Source of the DNA: Billgrantia saliphila
GTDB lineage: Bacteria; Pseudomonadota; Gammaproteobacteria; Pseudomonadales; Halomonadaceae
Direction of reading: 5' to 3'
Length of the DNA stretch: 64,000 nucleotides
NCBI RefSeq assembly: GCF_002930105.1
Contig: NZ_PJRN01000007.1
Coordinates: 1 to 64,000 of the forward strand
Shown: one piece after another, positions 25,850-33,398 of the stretch
Position numbering within the stretch: the first letter of the stretch is position 1
Layout of the letters: each line of letters starts with the position of its first letter
The notes under the pieces: model-generated
What the model was told of the DNA's origin: nothing
Databases searched by the model: none
Seen by the model: only the letters and a program-made list of their open reading frames with translations
Position numbers and translations under genes: made by a program

Positions 25850-27154
25850 GTGTTGATACTGAGTCTGGCCACCATCGCCACGCTGGCGATCCTGCTCGGC
25901 AGCGGCGTGTGGATCGCCTTCGCGCTGATCGGTACCGCCTGGGTTGTGCTGGCCTTCTTCAGCTCCTTCGATCCAGGCCCGATTCTGGCTTCCGATTTCT
26001 GGGGCGCCAGCTATGGCTGGGATCTGACCGCCCTGCCTATGTTCATCTGGATGGGCGAGATCCTGTTTCGCTCGGGGCTCGCCGACAGCATGTTCCGCGG
26101 CCTCTCGCCGTGGCTCAATCGTGTGCCCGGCCGTCTGCTGCACACCAACATAGTCGGCAGTGGCATGTTCGCCGCGGTATGCGGCTCCTCTGCCGCCACC
26201 TGCGCCACGGTGGGCAAGATGACCCTGCCGGAGCTCGAACGACGCGGATACGACGTCAACATGGCCATCGGCACCCTGGCCAGCGCCTCCACCCTGGGGC
26301 TGCTGATTCCCCCTTCGATCGTGCTGATCGTGTATGGCGTGGTGACCGAGCAGTCGATCTCGCGTCTGTTCATGGCGGGAATCGGTCCGGGCCTGATGAT
26401 CCTGGCGCTGTTCATGGGCTACCTGATCGTCTGGTCGCTGGTCAGCGGCAACCGTCGCGGCCTTACCGGACGGGACGAGTCCGGCCTGCCTCTGGCCAAA
26501 AAATTGCGCCAGACGCTGGAGCTCATACCGATCCTGCTGCTGATCGGCGGTATCATTGCGTCGATCTACGGCGGGCTGGCTTCTCCCACCGAGGCGGCGG
26601 CGGTCGGCGTGGTGCTGTCGATGCTGATCGCCCGCTGGAATGGCAGCTTCGATGCCGCCATCTTCAGGGATTCGCTGTTCGCCGCCGTGCGTACCGCCTG
26701 CATGATCGCCTTCATCATCGCCGCGGCCTCGTTCTTGACCTCGGCCATGGGCTTCACCCAGGTACCGATGCAACTGGCCCGAGCCATCGGCGAGATGGGC
26801 CTGTCGCCCACCATGCTGCTGGTCGCCCTGACCCTGCTGCTGCTGATCATGGGCTGTTTTCTCGACGGGATTTCGCTGATCCTGCTGGTAACGGCCATCA
26901 TCATGCCGCTGGTGAACGCTGCCGGCTTCGACCTCATCTGGTTCGGCATCTATCTGGTCATCGTGGTGGAGATGTCGCAGATCACGCCGCCCGTGGGTTT
27001 CAACCTGTTCGTGATCCAGGGCCTCACGGGCAAGGATATCGTCACCATCACCAAGGCCACGCTGCCGTTCTTCCTGCTCATGCTGGTCGCGATCGCGCTG
27101 ATGCACCTATTCCCCGAGATCGCCCTCTACCTGCCCCAGACCATGACCCGCTGA
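25850..27154 (+). CDS. TRAP transporter large permease (DctM family)
   Basis: A 434-residue, 12-13-helix membrane protein of the DctM family that carries substrate and sodium. Family segments seen: AVCGSSAATCATVGKMTLPEL, GTLASASTLGLLIPPSIVLIV (with flanks), GLASPTEAAAVGV and MSQITPPVGFNLFVIQG near the C-terminus. GTG 25850 follows a GGAG site. The stop is 19 bp from the convergent kinase gene, and a shared hairpin lies between them. Confidence 0.94.
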   Translation: MLILSLATIATLAILLGSGVWIAFALIGTAWVVLAFFSSFDPGPILASDFWGASYGWDLTALPMFIWMGEILFRSGLADSMFRGLSPWLNRVPGRLLHTNIVGSGMFAAVCGSSAATCATVGKMTLPELERRGYDVNMAIGTLASASTLGLLIPPSIVLIVYGVVTEQSISRLFMAGIGPGLMILALFMGYLIVWSLVSGNRRGLTGRDESGLPLAKKLRQTLELIPILLLIGGIIASIYGGLASPTEAAAVGVVLSMLIARWNGSFDAAIFRDSLFAAVRTACMIAFIIAAASFLTSAMGFTQVPMQLARAIGEMGLSPTMLLVALTLLLLIMGCFLDGISLILLVTAIIMPLVNAAGFDLIWFGIYLVIVVEMSQITPPVGFNLFVIQGLTGKDIVTITKATLPFFLLMLVAIALMHLFPEIALYLPQTMTR

Positions 27155-27158
27155 GTGC

Positions 27159-27190
27159 GACGGCGCTCGAGCCTAGCCTCGGGCGCCGTC
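27159..27190. terminator. Hairpin between convergent TRAP and kinase genes
   Basis: GACGGCGC (27159-27166) pairs with GCGCCGTC (27183-27190), with an inner CGAG/CTCG helix. No long T-run follows on either strand. The right arm lies inside the last codons of the kinase gene, so the kinase stop is within the stem-loop. Confidence 0.55.
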
Positions 27191-29014
27191 ATGCCGCAGC
27201 TCATCCCGAGGGTTGCGCGGGTAGTAGCGTTCGGGTTGACGTTCGATATGGGCGAAGAAACGCGTGTCCTTGTAGGGCATCTTCATGAAGCCCGACACAC
27301 CGAGCCCTTCGATCAATCCGACGGCATCGAGGATATCCTCGAGGCGGCGGCGGAACTCCGCCTCCCGCGACGGATCGAGCAGGCGGTAGTAGCTATGGAT
27401 CTTGAGGTGCTGCGGCAGCGCTTCGAAGATGATCATGCCGGTGTGGTGGATCTCGTTGAGCGCCTCCAGCGAGGTGATGATCGGCTCCGGCAGGACCAGG
27501 AACTCCTCGGGGTCGGGTCCGTCCTCGAAGTAGCTGTGCAGGCGGCTGCGGTCCTCCAGCTCGGGTACCGCGCTGACCTCGTAGCGCAACCGCATGCCGG
27601 GTTCGATGACGAAGGGGTGCGCCGGGCTCTCGCGGTCCAGGTGCAAGGTATCGCGAGCGTTGAACAGGCAGCTCTTGAAGATGCCTTGGCGATAGATGGC
27701 GCGGGCCAGATTGACCATGTTGTTGACCGCGGCGACGAAGGCCGACTTGAGCCTGGTATCGTGCAGATTCAACGAGGTGTCGATGTAGACCCCATCGGCT
27801 TCCCAACGCACGGCGAGCCCGCCTACCACAGGATACTTGCCCAGGCGGCTCACGGCCGCCAGGAACGCCTTCTCGGTCTCGCCCATGCCCTGCATGAAGT
27901 TCTTGTAGTAACGATCGAGCTGCACGTCATTGACGTCGTTGAGCGTCTCGCGGCCGCCCTCCTCGCGCAGGAAAGCCTTGCGCGAGCTGTACACCACGGT
28001 ATCGATCTCGCGAGTCGAGGGCCGTACCCAGGTCGGCACCAGCGGCGACTCCGCGGCTTCCGGCAGGTCGATCATCACCACCCGCGCCAGGCGCGGCATC
28101 TCGCGAATGAAGTGATCCCCGGCGCGTAGGCGCACGCGCGGGTCGGGGTCGAGCATGCCGTCGAGCATGCGAGCGAACTCCATGGGCAGGCCTAGGGAGG
28201 TGGCTGGAATGGCGCGATGGCCGAAGCGGCACGACTGGGCCGAGGCCAATGCGTACAGCGTGCCGGCGGTGCCCTGTTCATCGAAGCGCGGCGACGACAA
28301 CGCGCCGTTCAACTGCTCCTCGCCGATGAAGTAGACGTCACCAAGACGCGCATTGGTCTGCTGCAGGTTGTCCGACATCAGCTCCATCACGTTGGCCGAC
28401 ACGAACTGCTGGTTGGCATCGAGCTGAGCGAACACCGACGAGCCCCAGTCGATCAGTGCCACCGCCTCGCAGCGGGCATCGTAAACCAGGTTCGACGGTT
28501 TGATGTCGCCATGGACGATGGGCCGCCCCGCCGGCCCTGACTCGCGGCGCAGGCTGCGCAGGATGTCGGCGAGCTGGTCGGCGATGCGCACCACCAGGCG
28601 CGGTGAGAGGCGCCCCTCGCGCAGCGAGACCTCTTCCAGATTGATTCCCGGCGCACGCTGCATCATCAGGATCGACTGGTTGCGCACGCGCTGGAAGGCG
28701 ATCAGGCGCGGCACCCGGGGGTGGTCGACCTGCTCCAGCATGAAAGCCTCCTCCTCGAGGCGATCCTGCAATTGCTGGGGCAGGTTGACCCGGGTGAACT
28801 TGAATACGTACTCCTCGCTATGGGCCGTAATGCCGGCAAATACGAAGCCGTAAGCACCCTTGCCGATCAGTTCGATGTCCCGGTAACCCAACTGCTCGAG
28901 CTGGGCGCAACACAGCGCCACCCACTCCTTGAGCTTGCGCGCGTCGTCGTGGCTGAGCAGATAGATCGACTGCTCTTCAGGGATGTAGAACTGCTGCAGC
29001 GGCGCCTGAGACAT
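27173..29014 (-). CDS. Hanks-type serine/threonine protein kinase with unknown C-terminal domain
   Basis: A 613-residue protein. Kinase features: glycine loop GKGAYGFVFAG (51-61), ATP-binding Lys72 in YVFKF, the alpha-C Glu near 88, catalytic loop HGDIKPSN (168-175, HGD instead of HRD) and DWG (189-191, in place of DFG). Catalytic Asp170, Asn175 and Asp189 are all kept, so activity is likely. Residues ~370-613 form a second domain I do not recognise. No membrane segment, so cytoplasmic. It follows E2 of a branched-chain 2-oxoacid dehydrogenase by 62 bp on the same strand, suggesting that the complex is a target; this is inference. ATG 29014 was chosen; the frame stays open upstream into E2. 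Confidence 0.87.
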   Translation of the reverse strand: MSQAPLQQFYIPEEQSIYLLSHDDARKLKEWVALCCAQLEQLGYRDIELIGKGAYGFVFAGITAHSEEYVFKFTRVNLPQQLQDRLEEEAFMLEQVDHPRVPRLIAFQRVRNQSILMMQRAPGINLEEVSLREGRLSPRLVVRIADQLADILRSLRRESGPAGRPIVHGDIKPSNLVYDARCEAVALIDWGSSVFAQLDANQQFVSANVMELMSDNLQQTNARLGDVYFIGEEQLNGALSSPRFDEQGTAGTLYALASAQSCRFGHRAIPATSLGLPMEFARMLDGMLDPDPRVRLRAGDHFIREMPRLARVVMIDLPEAAESPLVPTWVRPSTREIDTVVYSSRKAFLREEGGRETLNDVNDVQLDRYYKNFMQGMGETEKAFLAAVSRLGKYPVVGGLAVRWEADGVYIDTSLNLHDTRLKSAFVAAVNNMVNLARAIYRQGIFKSCLFNARDTLHLDRESPAHPFVIEPGMRLRYEVSAVPELEDRSRLHSYFEDGPDPEEFLVLPEPIITSLEALNEIHHTGMIIFEALPQHLKIHSYYRLLDPSREAEFRRRLEDILDAVGLIEGLGVSGFMKMPYKDTRFFAHIERQPERYYPRNPRDELRHDGARG

Positions 29015-29076
29015 GTCATGCCTGCCTGTCGGTGGGAAGCCGTCTCGATGCCAATGGCTCGGACGGCTCACACATG

Positions 29077-30717
29077 CTAGCCGAGATGCAGGAGCATCGT
29101 CTCGGGACTCTCGAGATAACCCTTCCAGGCATTGCAGAAGCGGGCGATGGTGCCGCCGTCGATCACGCGGTGGTCGCCCGCCCAGGTAGCCGTCATGATC
29201 GCGCGCCGCGTCACTTCCCCGCGGTCGTCGAAGCGCGGCAGCCATTGGCTCTTGCCGATGGCGACGATGGCCAGCTCCGGGGCGTTGATGATCGGCGACG
29301 CATAGGTGCCGCCGAACGCGCCGATATTGGAGATGCTGATGGTGCCGCCCTTGAGGTCCTCCTGCGCGACTCGGCCCTCGCGGGCATCGGCGGTGAGACG
29401 CTGGACCTCGCGGGCCACGTCGAGCACCGTGAGCCGCTCGACGTGCTTGACGTTGGGCACGATCAGGCCCGACTGGCTATCCACCGCCATGCCGATGTTG
29501 ACCGAGGGCAGGTAGTGGATCTCGGTCACCTCGGAATTGAGCCGGGCGTTGAGGATCGGGTAGTCGCGGATCGCCAAGGCCAGCGCTTTCATGAAGAACG
29601 GCATCAGGGTCAGACGGGTCTGCTGCGCCTCCGCCACGGGTTTCAACCGCTCACGCAGTGCCAGCAGCTCGGTGACGTCGATCTCCTCGCCATACTGAAA
29701 GTGAGGAATGGTACTGGCCGATTCGACCATGCGCCGCGCCATCACCGCGCGCACACCGCGGATAGGTTCGACTCGCACCTCGCTCTCATCACGGGTGGGG
29801 GTCGATGTCGCCCTCGCTGGCGACGCATCACGGGGGGCGGGCTGCGTGGCGACCGCAGCGGGCTGTGTTTCCCCCCGCTCCAGGTAACGCAGCACGTCCT
29901 CCTTGAGCACACGCCCCTCCTTGCCGGAGCCGGAGATCGCCTCGAGAGAAAGCCCGTGCTCGCGCACCAGGCGACGCACCGCCGGGCTCGCCGGGATACG
30001 CCCGTAGGGCCCCCGACCGCCGGAGGCGACCGGAGATACCGCCGACGCCTCGCTAACCGCCTCCGCCTGGGGCGCCGTCCGCTTCTCGGGCGCGGCATCG
30101 GTCGCTTCGACCTGATCCGGCACATAGGCGAACAGCGGCGCATGCACCTTGGCGATCTCGCCCTTGGGCACATACAACTGACTCACCGTGCCCGCCTCGG
30201 GGGCCGTGATCTCGACCATCGCCTTGTCGGTCATCACGTCGACCAGCGGCTGGTCCTCCTCGATATGTTCCCCCTCGGCCACGCGCCACTCCACCACCTC
30301 GCACTCGACGATGCCCTCGCCGATGTCGGGCAGGATGAAGTCGCGCGAAACGTCAGCGGCCGACGTCGCCGAACCGGCGGACTCGGGCCGCGGAGAGGGT
30401 GCTTCCTCGACCGGACTCGCCACTTCGTCCTCCGGCCGGGCAACGGGACGCGGCGGCTCCGGCGTGACGCTCTGTTCGCTCCCTTCGGCCTCATAGGCGA
30501 ACAGCGGCGCATGTACCTTGGCGATCTCGCCCTTGGGCACGTAGAGCTTGGTGACGCGCCCGGCCTCGGGGGCGGTGATCTCGACCAGGGCCTTGTCGGT
30601 CATCACCTCGACCACCGGCTGGTCTTCCTCGATGACGTCGCCTTCATCGACGCGCCATTCCACAATCTCGCATTCCACGATACCTTCGCCGATATCGGGC
30701 AGCATGAAGTCGCTCAT
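29077..30717 (-). CDS. bkdB: Branched-chain 2-oxoacid dehydrogenase E2, lipoamide acyltransferase with two lipoyl domains
   Basis: A 546-residue E2. Two lipoyl domains (about 3-76 and 126-199), each with the MTDKA motif holding the lipoylated lysine (Lys42 and Lys165), are followed by Pro/Ala/Glu-rich linkers, a peripheral subunit-binding domain (about 239-277, PASPAVRRLVREHG) and the catalytic domain (about 315-546) ending in DHRVIDGGTIARF with the active-site His and Asp. It transfers acyl groups from E1 to CoA. The TDKA lipoyl motif and the BCKDH-like E1 neighbours favour the branched-chain complex over pyruvate dehydrogenase. No E3 gene is nearby. Confidence 0.92.
   Translation of the reverse strand: MSDFMLPDIGEGIVECEIVEWRVDEGDVIEEDQPVVEVMTDKALVEITAPEAGRVTKLYVPKGEIAKVHAPLFAYEAEGSEQSVTPEPPRPVARPEDEVASPVEEAPSPRPESAGSATSAADVSRDFILPDIGEGIVECEVVEWRVAEGEHIEEDQPLVDVMTDKAMVEITAPEAGTVSQLYVPKGEIAKVHAPLFAYVPDQVEATDAAPEKRTAPQAEAVSEASAVSPVASGGRGPYGRIPASPAVRRLVREHGLSLEAISGSGKEGRVLKEDVLRYLERGETQPAAVATQPAPRDASPARATSTPTRDESEVRVEPIRGVRAVMARRMVESASTIPHFQYGEEIDVTELLALRERLKPVAEAQQTRLTLMPFFMKALALAIRDYPILNARLNSEVTEIHYLPSVNIGMAVDSQSGLIVPNVKHVERLTVLDVAREVQRLTADAREGRVAQEDLKGGTISISNIGAFGGTYASPIINAPELAIVAIGKSQWLPRFDDRGEVTRRAIMTATWAGDHRVIDGGTIARFCNAWKGYLESPETMLLHLG
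30124..30339 (-). repeat. Second copy of a tandem lipoyl-domain repeat in E2
   Basis: Encodes residues 127-198 of E2. Very similar at DNA level to 30493-30708: long stretches, for example around the KGEIAKVHAPLFAY codons, differ by only a base or two, indicating recent intragenic duplication or gene conversion between the two lipoyl domains. Confidence 0.8.
30493..30708 (-). repeat. First copy of a tandem lipoyl-domain repeat in E2
   Basis: Encodes residues 4-75 of E2 and pairs with the repeat at 30124-30339. Both copies keep the lipoyl lysine and flanking acidic residues, so both are expected to be lipoylated. Confidence 0.8.
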
Positions 30718-30744
30718 CGTTGTCTCCTGTCCTGATATCGGGCG

Positions 30745-31722
30745 TCAGAACGCCACGGATGCCTTGATCGCTTCGAAGATTTTCAAGTGATCGGGCAAAT
30801 ACTCCTTCTCCAGCGTCAACGGGAAAGGCGTATCCAGACCCGTCACCCGCTCGATGGGCGACTCCAGGTACAGGAAGCAGCGCTCCTGGACGGTAGCGGC
30901 GATTTCGCCGGCGAAACCGCCGGTGCGCGGTGCCTCGTGGGTAATCACCAGGCGGCCGGTCTTGAGCACCGACTCGGCCACGGTGTCCTCGTCCCAGGGC
31001 AGGATGGTACGCAGGTCGATCACCTCGCAGGAGATGCCCTCTTTCTCAGCCAGCTCCACGGCGTGGTCGATCACCTCCATCTGCGCGCCCCAGCCCAGCA
31101 CGGTGATGTCGCTGCCCTCCTTGATCACCTCGGCCTCGCCGATGGGCAACTGGAAGTCCTCCTCGGGGACCTCGCCGACCGAGGCGCGATAGAGCCGCTT
31201 GGGTTCGAAGAAGACCACCGGATCCGGATCGCGGATGGCCGACAGCAGCAGCCCCTTCGCCTGATAGGGGTTGCGCGGCACCACGACCTTGAGCCCAGGC
31301 GTGTGCGCGAAGTAAGCCTCGGGCGACTGGGAGTGATAGAGACCACCGGAGATACCGCCGCCGTACGGCGTGCGTATCGTCAGCCCGCCGACATTGAACA
31401 GATCGCCCGAGCGGAAACGGAACTTGGCGGTCTCGTTGACGATCTGGTCGAAGGCCGGAAAGATGTAGTCGGCAAACTGGATCTCGGCCACCGGCACCGA
31501 GCCCTGGGCCGCCAGGCCGTTGGCAAAACCGATGATGCCCTGCTCCACCAGCGGCGTGTTGAAGCAGCGGTCGCGGCCGTACTTCTCCTGCAGATGACTG
31601 GTGGCGCGAAAGACGCCGCCGAACACACCGACGTCCTCACCGAAGCAAAGCACCTTCTCGTCTTCGGCCATGGCGATGTCGAGGGCGTTGTTGATCGCCT
31701 GAAGCATGTTCATCTTGGGCAT
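30745..31722 (-). CDS. bkdA2: Branched-chain 2-oxoacid dehydrogenase E1 component, beta subunit
   Basis: A 325-residue thiamine-diphosphate E1 beta subunit. It closely tracks eukaryotic BCKDHB as I remember it: [21 protein letters not shown] (with flanks), [53 protein letters not shown] and a C-terminal [17 protein letters not shown]. The Glu in GEDVGVFGG region contributes to cofactor activation. It forms an alpha2beta2 heterotetramer with the product of 31724-32950, one base away, and lies 27 bp before E2. Confidence 0.93.
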   Translation of the reverse strand: MPKMNMLQAINNALDIAMAEDEKVLCFGEDVGVFGGVFRATSHLQEKYGRDRCFNTPLVEQGIIGFANGLAAQGSVPVAEIQFADYIFPAFDQIVNETAKFRFRSGDLFNVGGLTIRTPYGGGISGGLYHSQSPEAYFAHTPGLKVVVPRNPYQAKGLLLSAIRDPDPVVFFEPKRLYRASVGEVPEEDFQLPIGEAEVIKEGSDITVLGWGAQMEVIDHAVELAEKEGISCEVIDLRTILPWDEDTVAESVLKTGRLVITHEAPRTGGFAGEIAATVQERCFLYLESPIERVTGLDTPFPLTLEKEYLPDHLKIFEAIKASVAF

Positions 31723-31723
31723 C

Positions 31724-32950
31724 TCAGGCTCCCCCTTGCTCTTCGCTGGCCTTGGTGTCGGTGGTGTCGACGCTGACGTCGGGATCGAGCGATCGAGCCC
31801 CCCTGGGGTAGGCGTCCGGATGCCTGCGGATATGGGTCTTGAGCGCGTCGAGCTGGCGCTGCAATGCGGGCGTGACGTCGGCGTAGACGTCGGTCACCAG
31901 GCTGTCCAGGGGCGGTGGCGGGCGCTTCTCGGCGCGCTTCATGGTTTCTAGCACCTCGCGGCGCAGGCTCTCCTGAAGGCTCTTCTCCTGCTCCTCGCTC
32001 CACCAGCCGCGATCGATCATCCAACGCTGCATGCGCAGGATCGGGTCCTTCTCGCGCCACGCTTCCTCTTCCTTGCGCGAGCGGTAGCCCGAGGGATCGT
32101 CCGAGGAAGAGTGAGCCGCCAAGCGATAGGTCATCGCCTCGATCAGTACCGGCTGGTTCATCTCGACCGCAATCTTGCGTGCCTCCTGAGTGGCCCGATA
32201 GACGGCGAGCACGTCGTTGCCGTCGACGCGAATGACATGCATGCGGTAGCCGAAGGCACGCGGTGCGATGCCGTCGGCGGCGAACTGCTCGCTGGCCGGC
32301 GTGGATATCGCATAGCCGTTGTTGCGACAGAAGAAGATCACCGGCACCTTGTGCACCGACGCCATGTTCAGGGCAGCGTGGAAATCGCCCTCGGAGGCCG
32401 CGCCCTCGCCGAAGAAGGTGATGGTGCAGTGGCCCTCGCCGGCCAGCTTCTGGCCGTAGGCATAACCGGTGGCCTGGGGAATCTGGGTTGCCAGCGGTGA
32501 GGAGATGGTCATGTAGTGCAACTTGCGCGACCCGTAATGGATCGGCATCTGACGTCCCTTGCCGTAATCGAGCTCGTTGCCGAACAACTGATTCATGAAC
32601 TCGTCGTAGCTGAAGCCGCGATAGACCAACGCCCCCTGCTCCCGGTACTGCGCCATGATCATGTCGGCGTCGTCGAGTGCCGCGGTCGCGCCGATCACGG
32701 CGGCCTCCTCGCCGGTACATTGCATGTAGAAGGAGAGCCGCCCCTGGCGCTGCGCCGCCATCATACGCTCGTCGAGCACGCGCGTGACGAGCATGGCGCG
32801 ATAGATCTTCAGCGCCTTCTCCTCATCGAGCTCGGGCGCCTCGGCGCCTTCGAACAGGGTGCCATCCTGCTGCAATAGCCGGAACGTCGGGATCTGGAAC
32901 TCATCGCCGGTCATGAACTCCGGCGCATGGACGTCATAAGTTGTTGTCAT
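31724..32950 (-). CDS. bkdA1: Branched-chain 2-oxoacid dehydrogenase E1 component, alpha subunit
   Basis: A 408-residue E1 alpha subunit that decarboxylates branched-chain 2-oxo acids with thiamine diphosphate. The cofactor motif is [20 protein letters not shown] (181-200) with RNN at 209-211. The loop [14 protein letters not shown] (278-291) corresponds to the regulatory phosphorylation loop of mammalian BCKDHA, with Ser291 at the YRS position. The [20 protein letters not shown] segment is also BCKDHA-like, which separates it from pyruvate dehydrogenase. First gene of the operon E1alpha-E1beta-E2-kinase. ATG 32950 has an AGGAAG site close by. Confidence 0.94.
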   Translation of the reverse strand: MTTTYDVHAPEFMTGDEFQIPTFRLLQQDGTLFEGAEAPELDEEKALKIYRAMLVTRVLDERMMAAQRQGRLSFYMQCTGEEAAVIGATAALDDADMIMAQYREQGALVYRGFSYDEFMNQLFGNELDYGKGRQMPIHYGSRKLHYMTISSPLATQIPQATGYAYGQKLAGEGHCTITFFGEGAASEGDFHAALNMASVHKVPVIFFCRNNGYAISTPASEQFAADGIAPRAFGYRMHVIRVDGNDVLAVYRATQEARKIAVEMNQPVLIEAMTYRLAAHSSSDDPSGYRSRKEEEAWREKDPILRMQRWMIDRGWWSEEQEKSLQESLRREVLETMKRAEKRPPPPLDSLVTDVYADVTPALQRQLDALKTHIRRHPDAYPRGARSLDPDVSVDTTDTKASEEQGGA

Positions 32951-33398
32951 CTTCCTGGTCCTTGGGTAGTGGCAGGAGGAAAAACCGCCCCTTGTGAGGG
33001 CAGTGTTGTCTCTAATGTAGCCGGCCGCCAGAGGGTCACCCAGCGACCCGCCAACGCTGGATCAGTTGACGTTAACGTAAGATGGATCTTAGCGCATCTA
33101 TTTTGCTGGCCTATTGGCGGTTCGTATAAGGAATCGACTGCCTTGAAGCTGAATGCATGAAGTGCCTCGCTCTGTTCCGACGATCCCCGCGGCGCGCCAA
33201 CGACGCGGCCCCTCCCCTGGCGCCGCAGTGTGAACCAACCTGCCTCCCGCACCCTTGCTGCGCCTCGCTTTCTTTACTACACAGTAGTGGCGCGCCAGCA
33301 CGGCAAATCGCACCCATAACACGCTACAGCACGTCACAAAAAATTCCCCACCTCGGGCAGCGAAGTTCGCTCGTGGCCAGTCGAAAGGGAGTATTTGA
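32951..33398. other. 448-bp intergenic control region
   Basis: Divergent spacer between bkdA1 and the unknown acidic-protein gene. It holds the ACGTTAACGT palindrome (33069-33078) described separately. A short open frame at 33157-33402 overlaps the next gene's start and has no coding support. I see no RNA gene and no clear -35/-10 pair on either strand. Confidence 0.6.
33067..33080. promoter_or_regulatory. Palindromic operator candidate upstream of the BCKDH operon (LiuR-like?)
   Basis: TGACGTTAACGTAA holds a perfect 10-bp palindrome, ACGTTAACGT (33069-33078), 119 bp upstream of bkdA1. From memory it resembles the MerR-family LiuR sites proposed upstream of branched-chain amino-acid catabolic genes in gammaproteobacteria. 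No LiuR gene is in the window, so assignment is tentative. Confidence 0.45.

Noticed and set aside
25685..27106. 473-codon open frame opposite the TRAP permeases
   Set aside because: Low-complexity Gln/Asp/Arg/His translation, shadow of DctQ/DctM.
29032..30735. Long open frame (567 codons) on the plus strand opposite E2
   Set aside because: It mirrors a well-identified E2 gene in a GC-rich genome. The translation is His/Arg/Gly-rich without family features, a typical antisense shadow.
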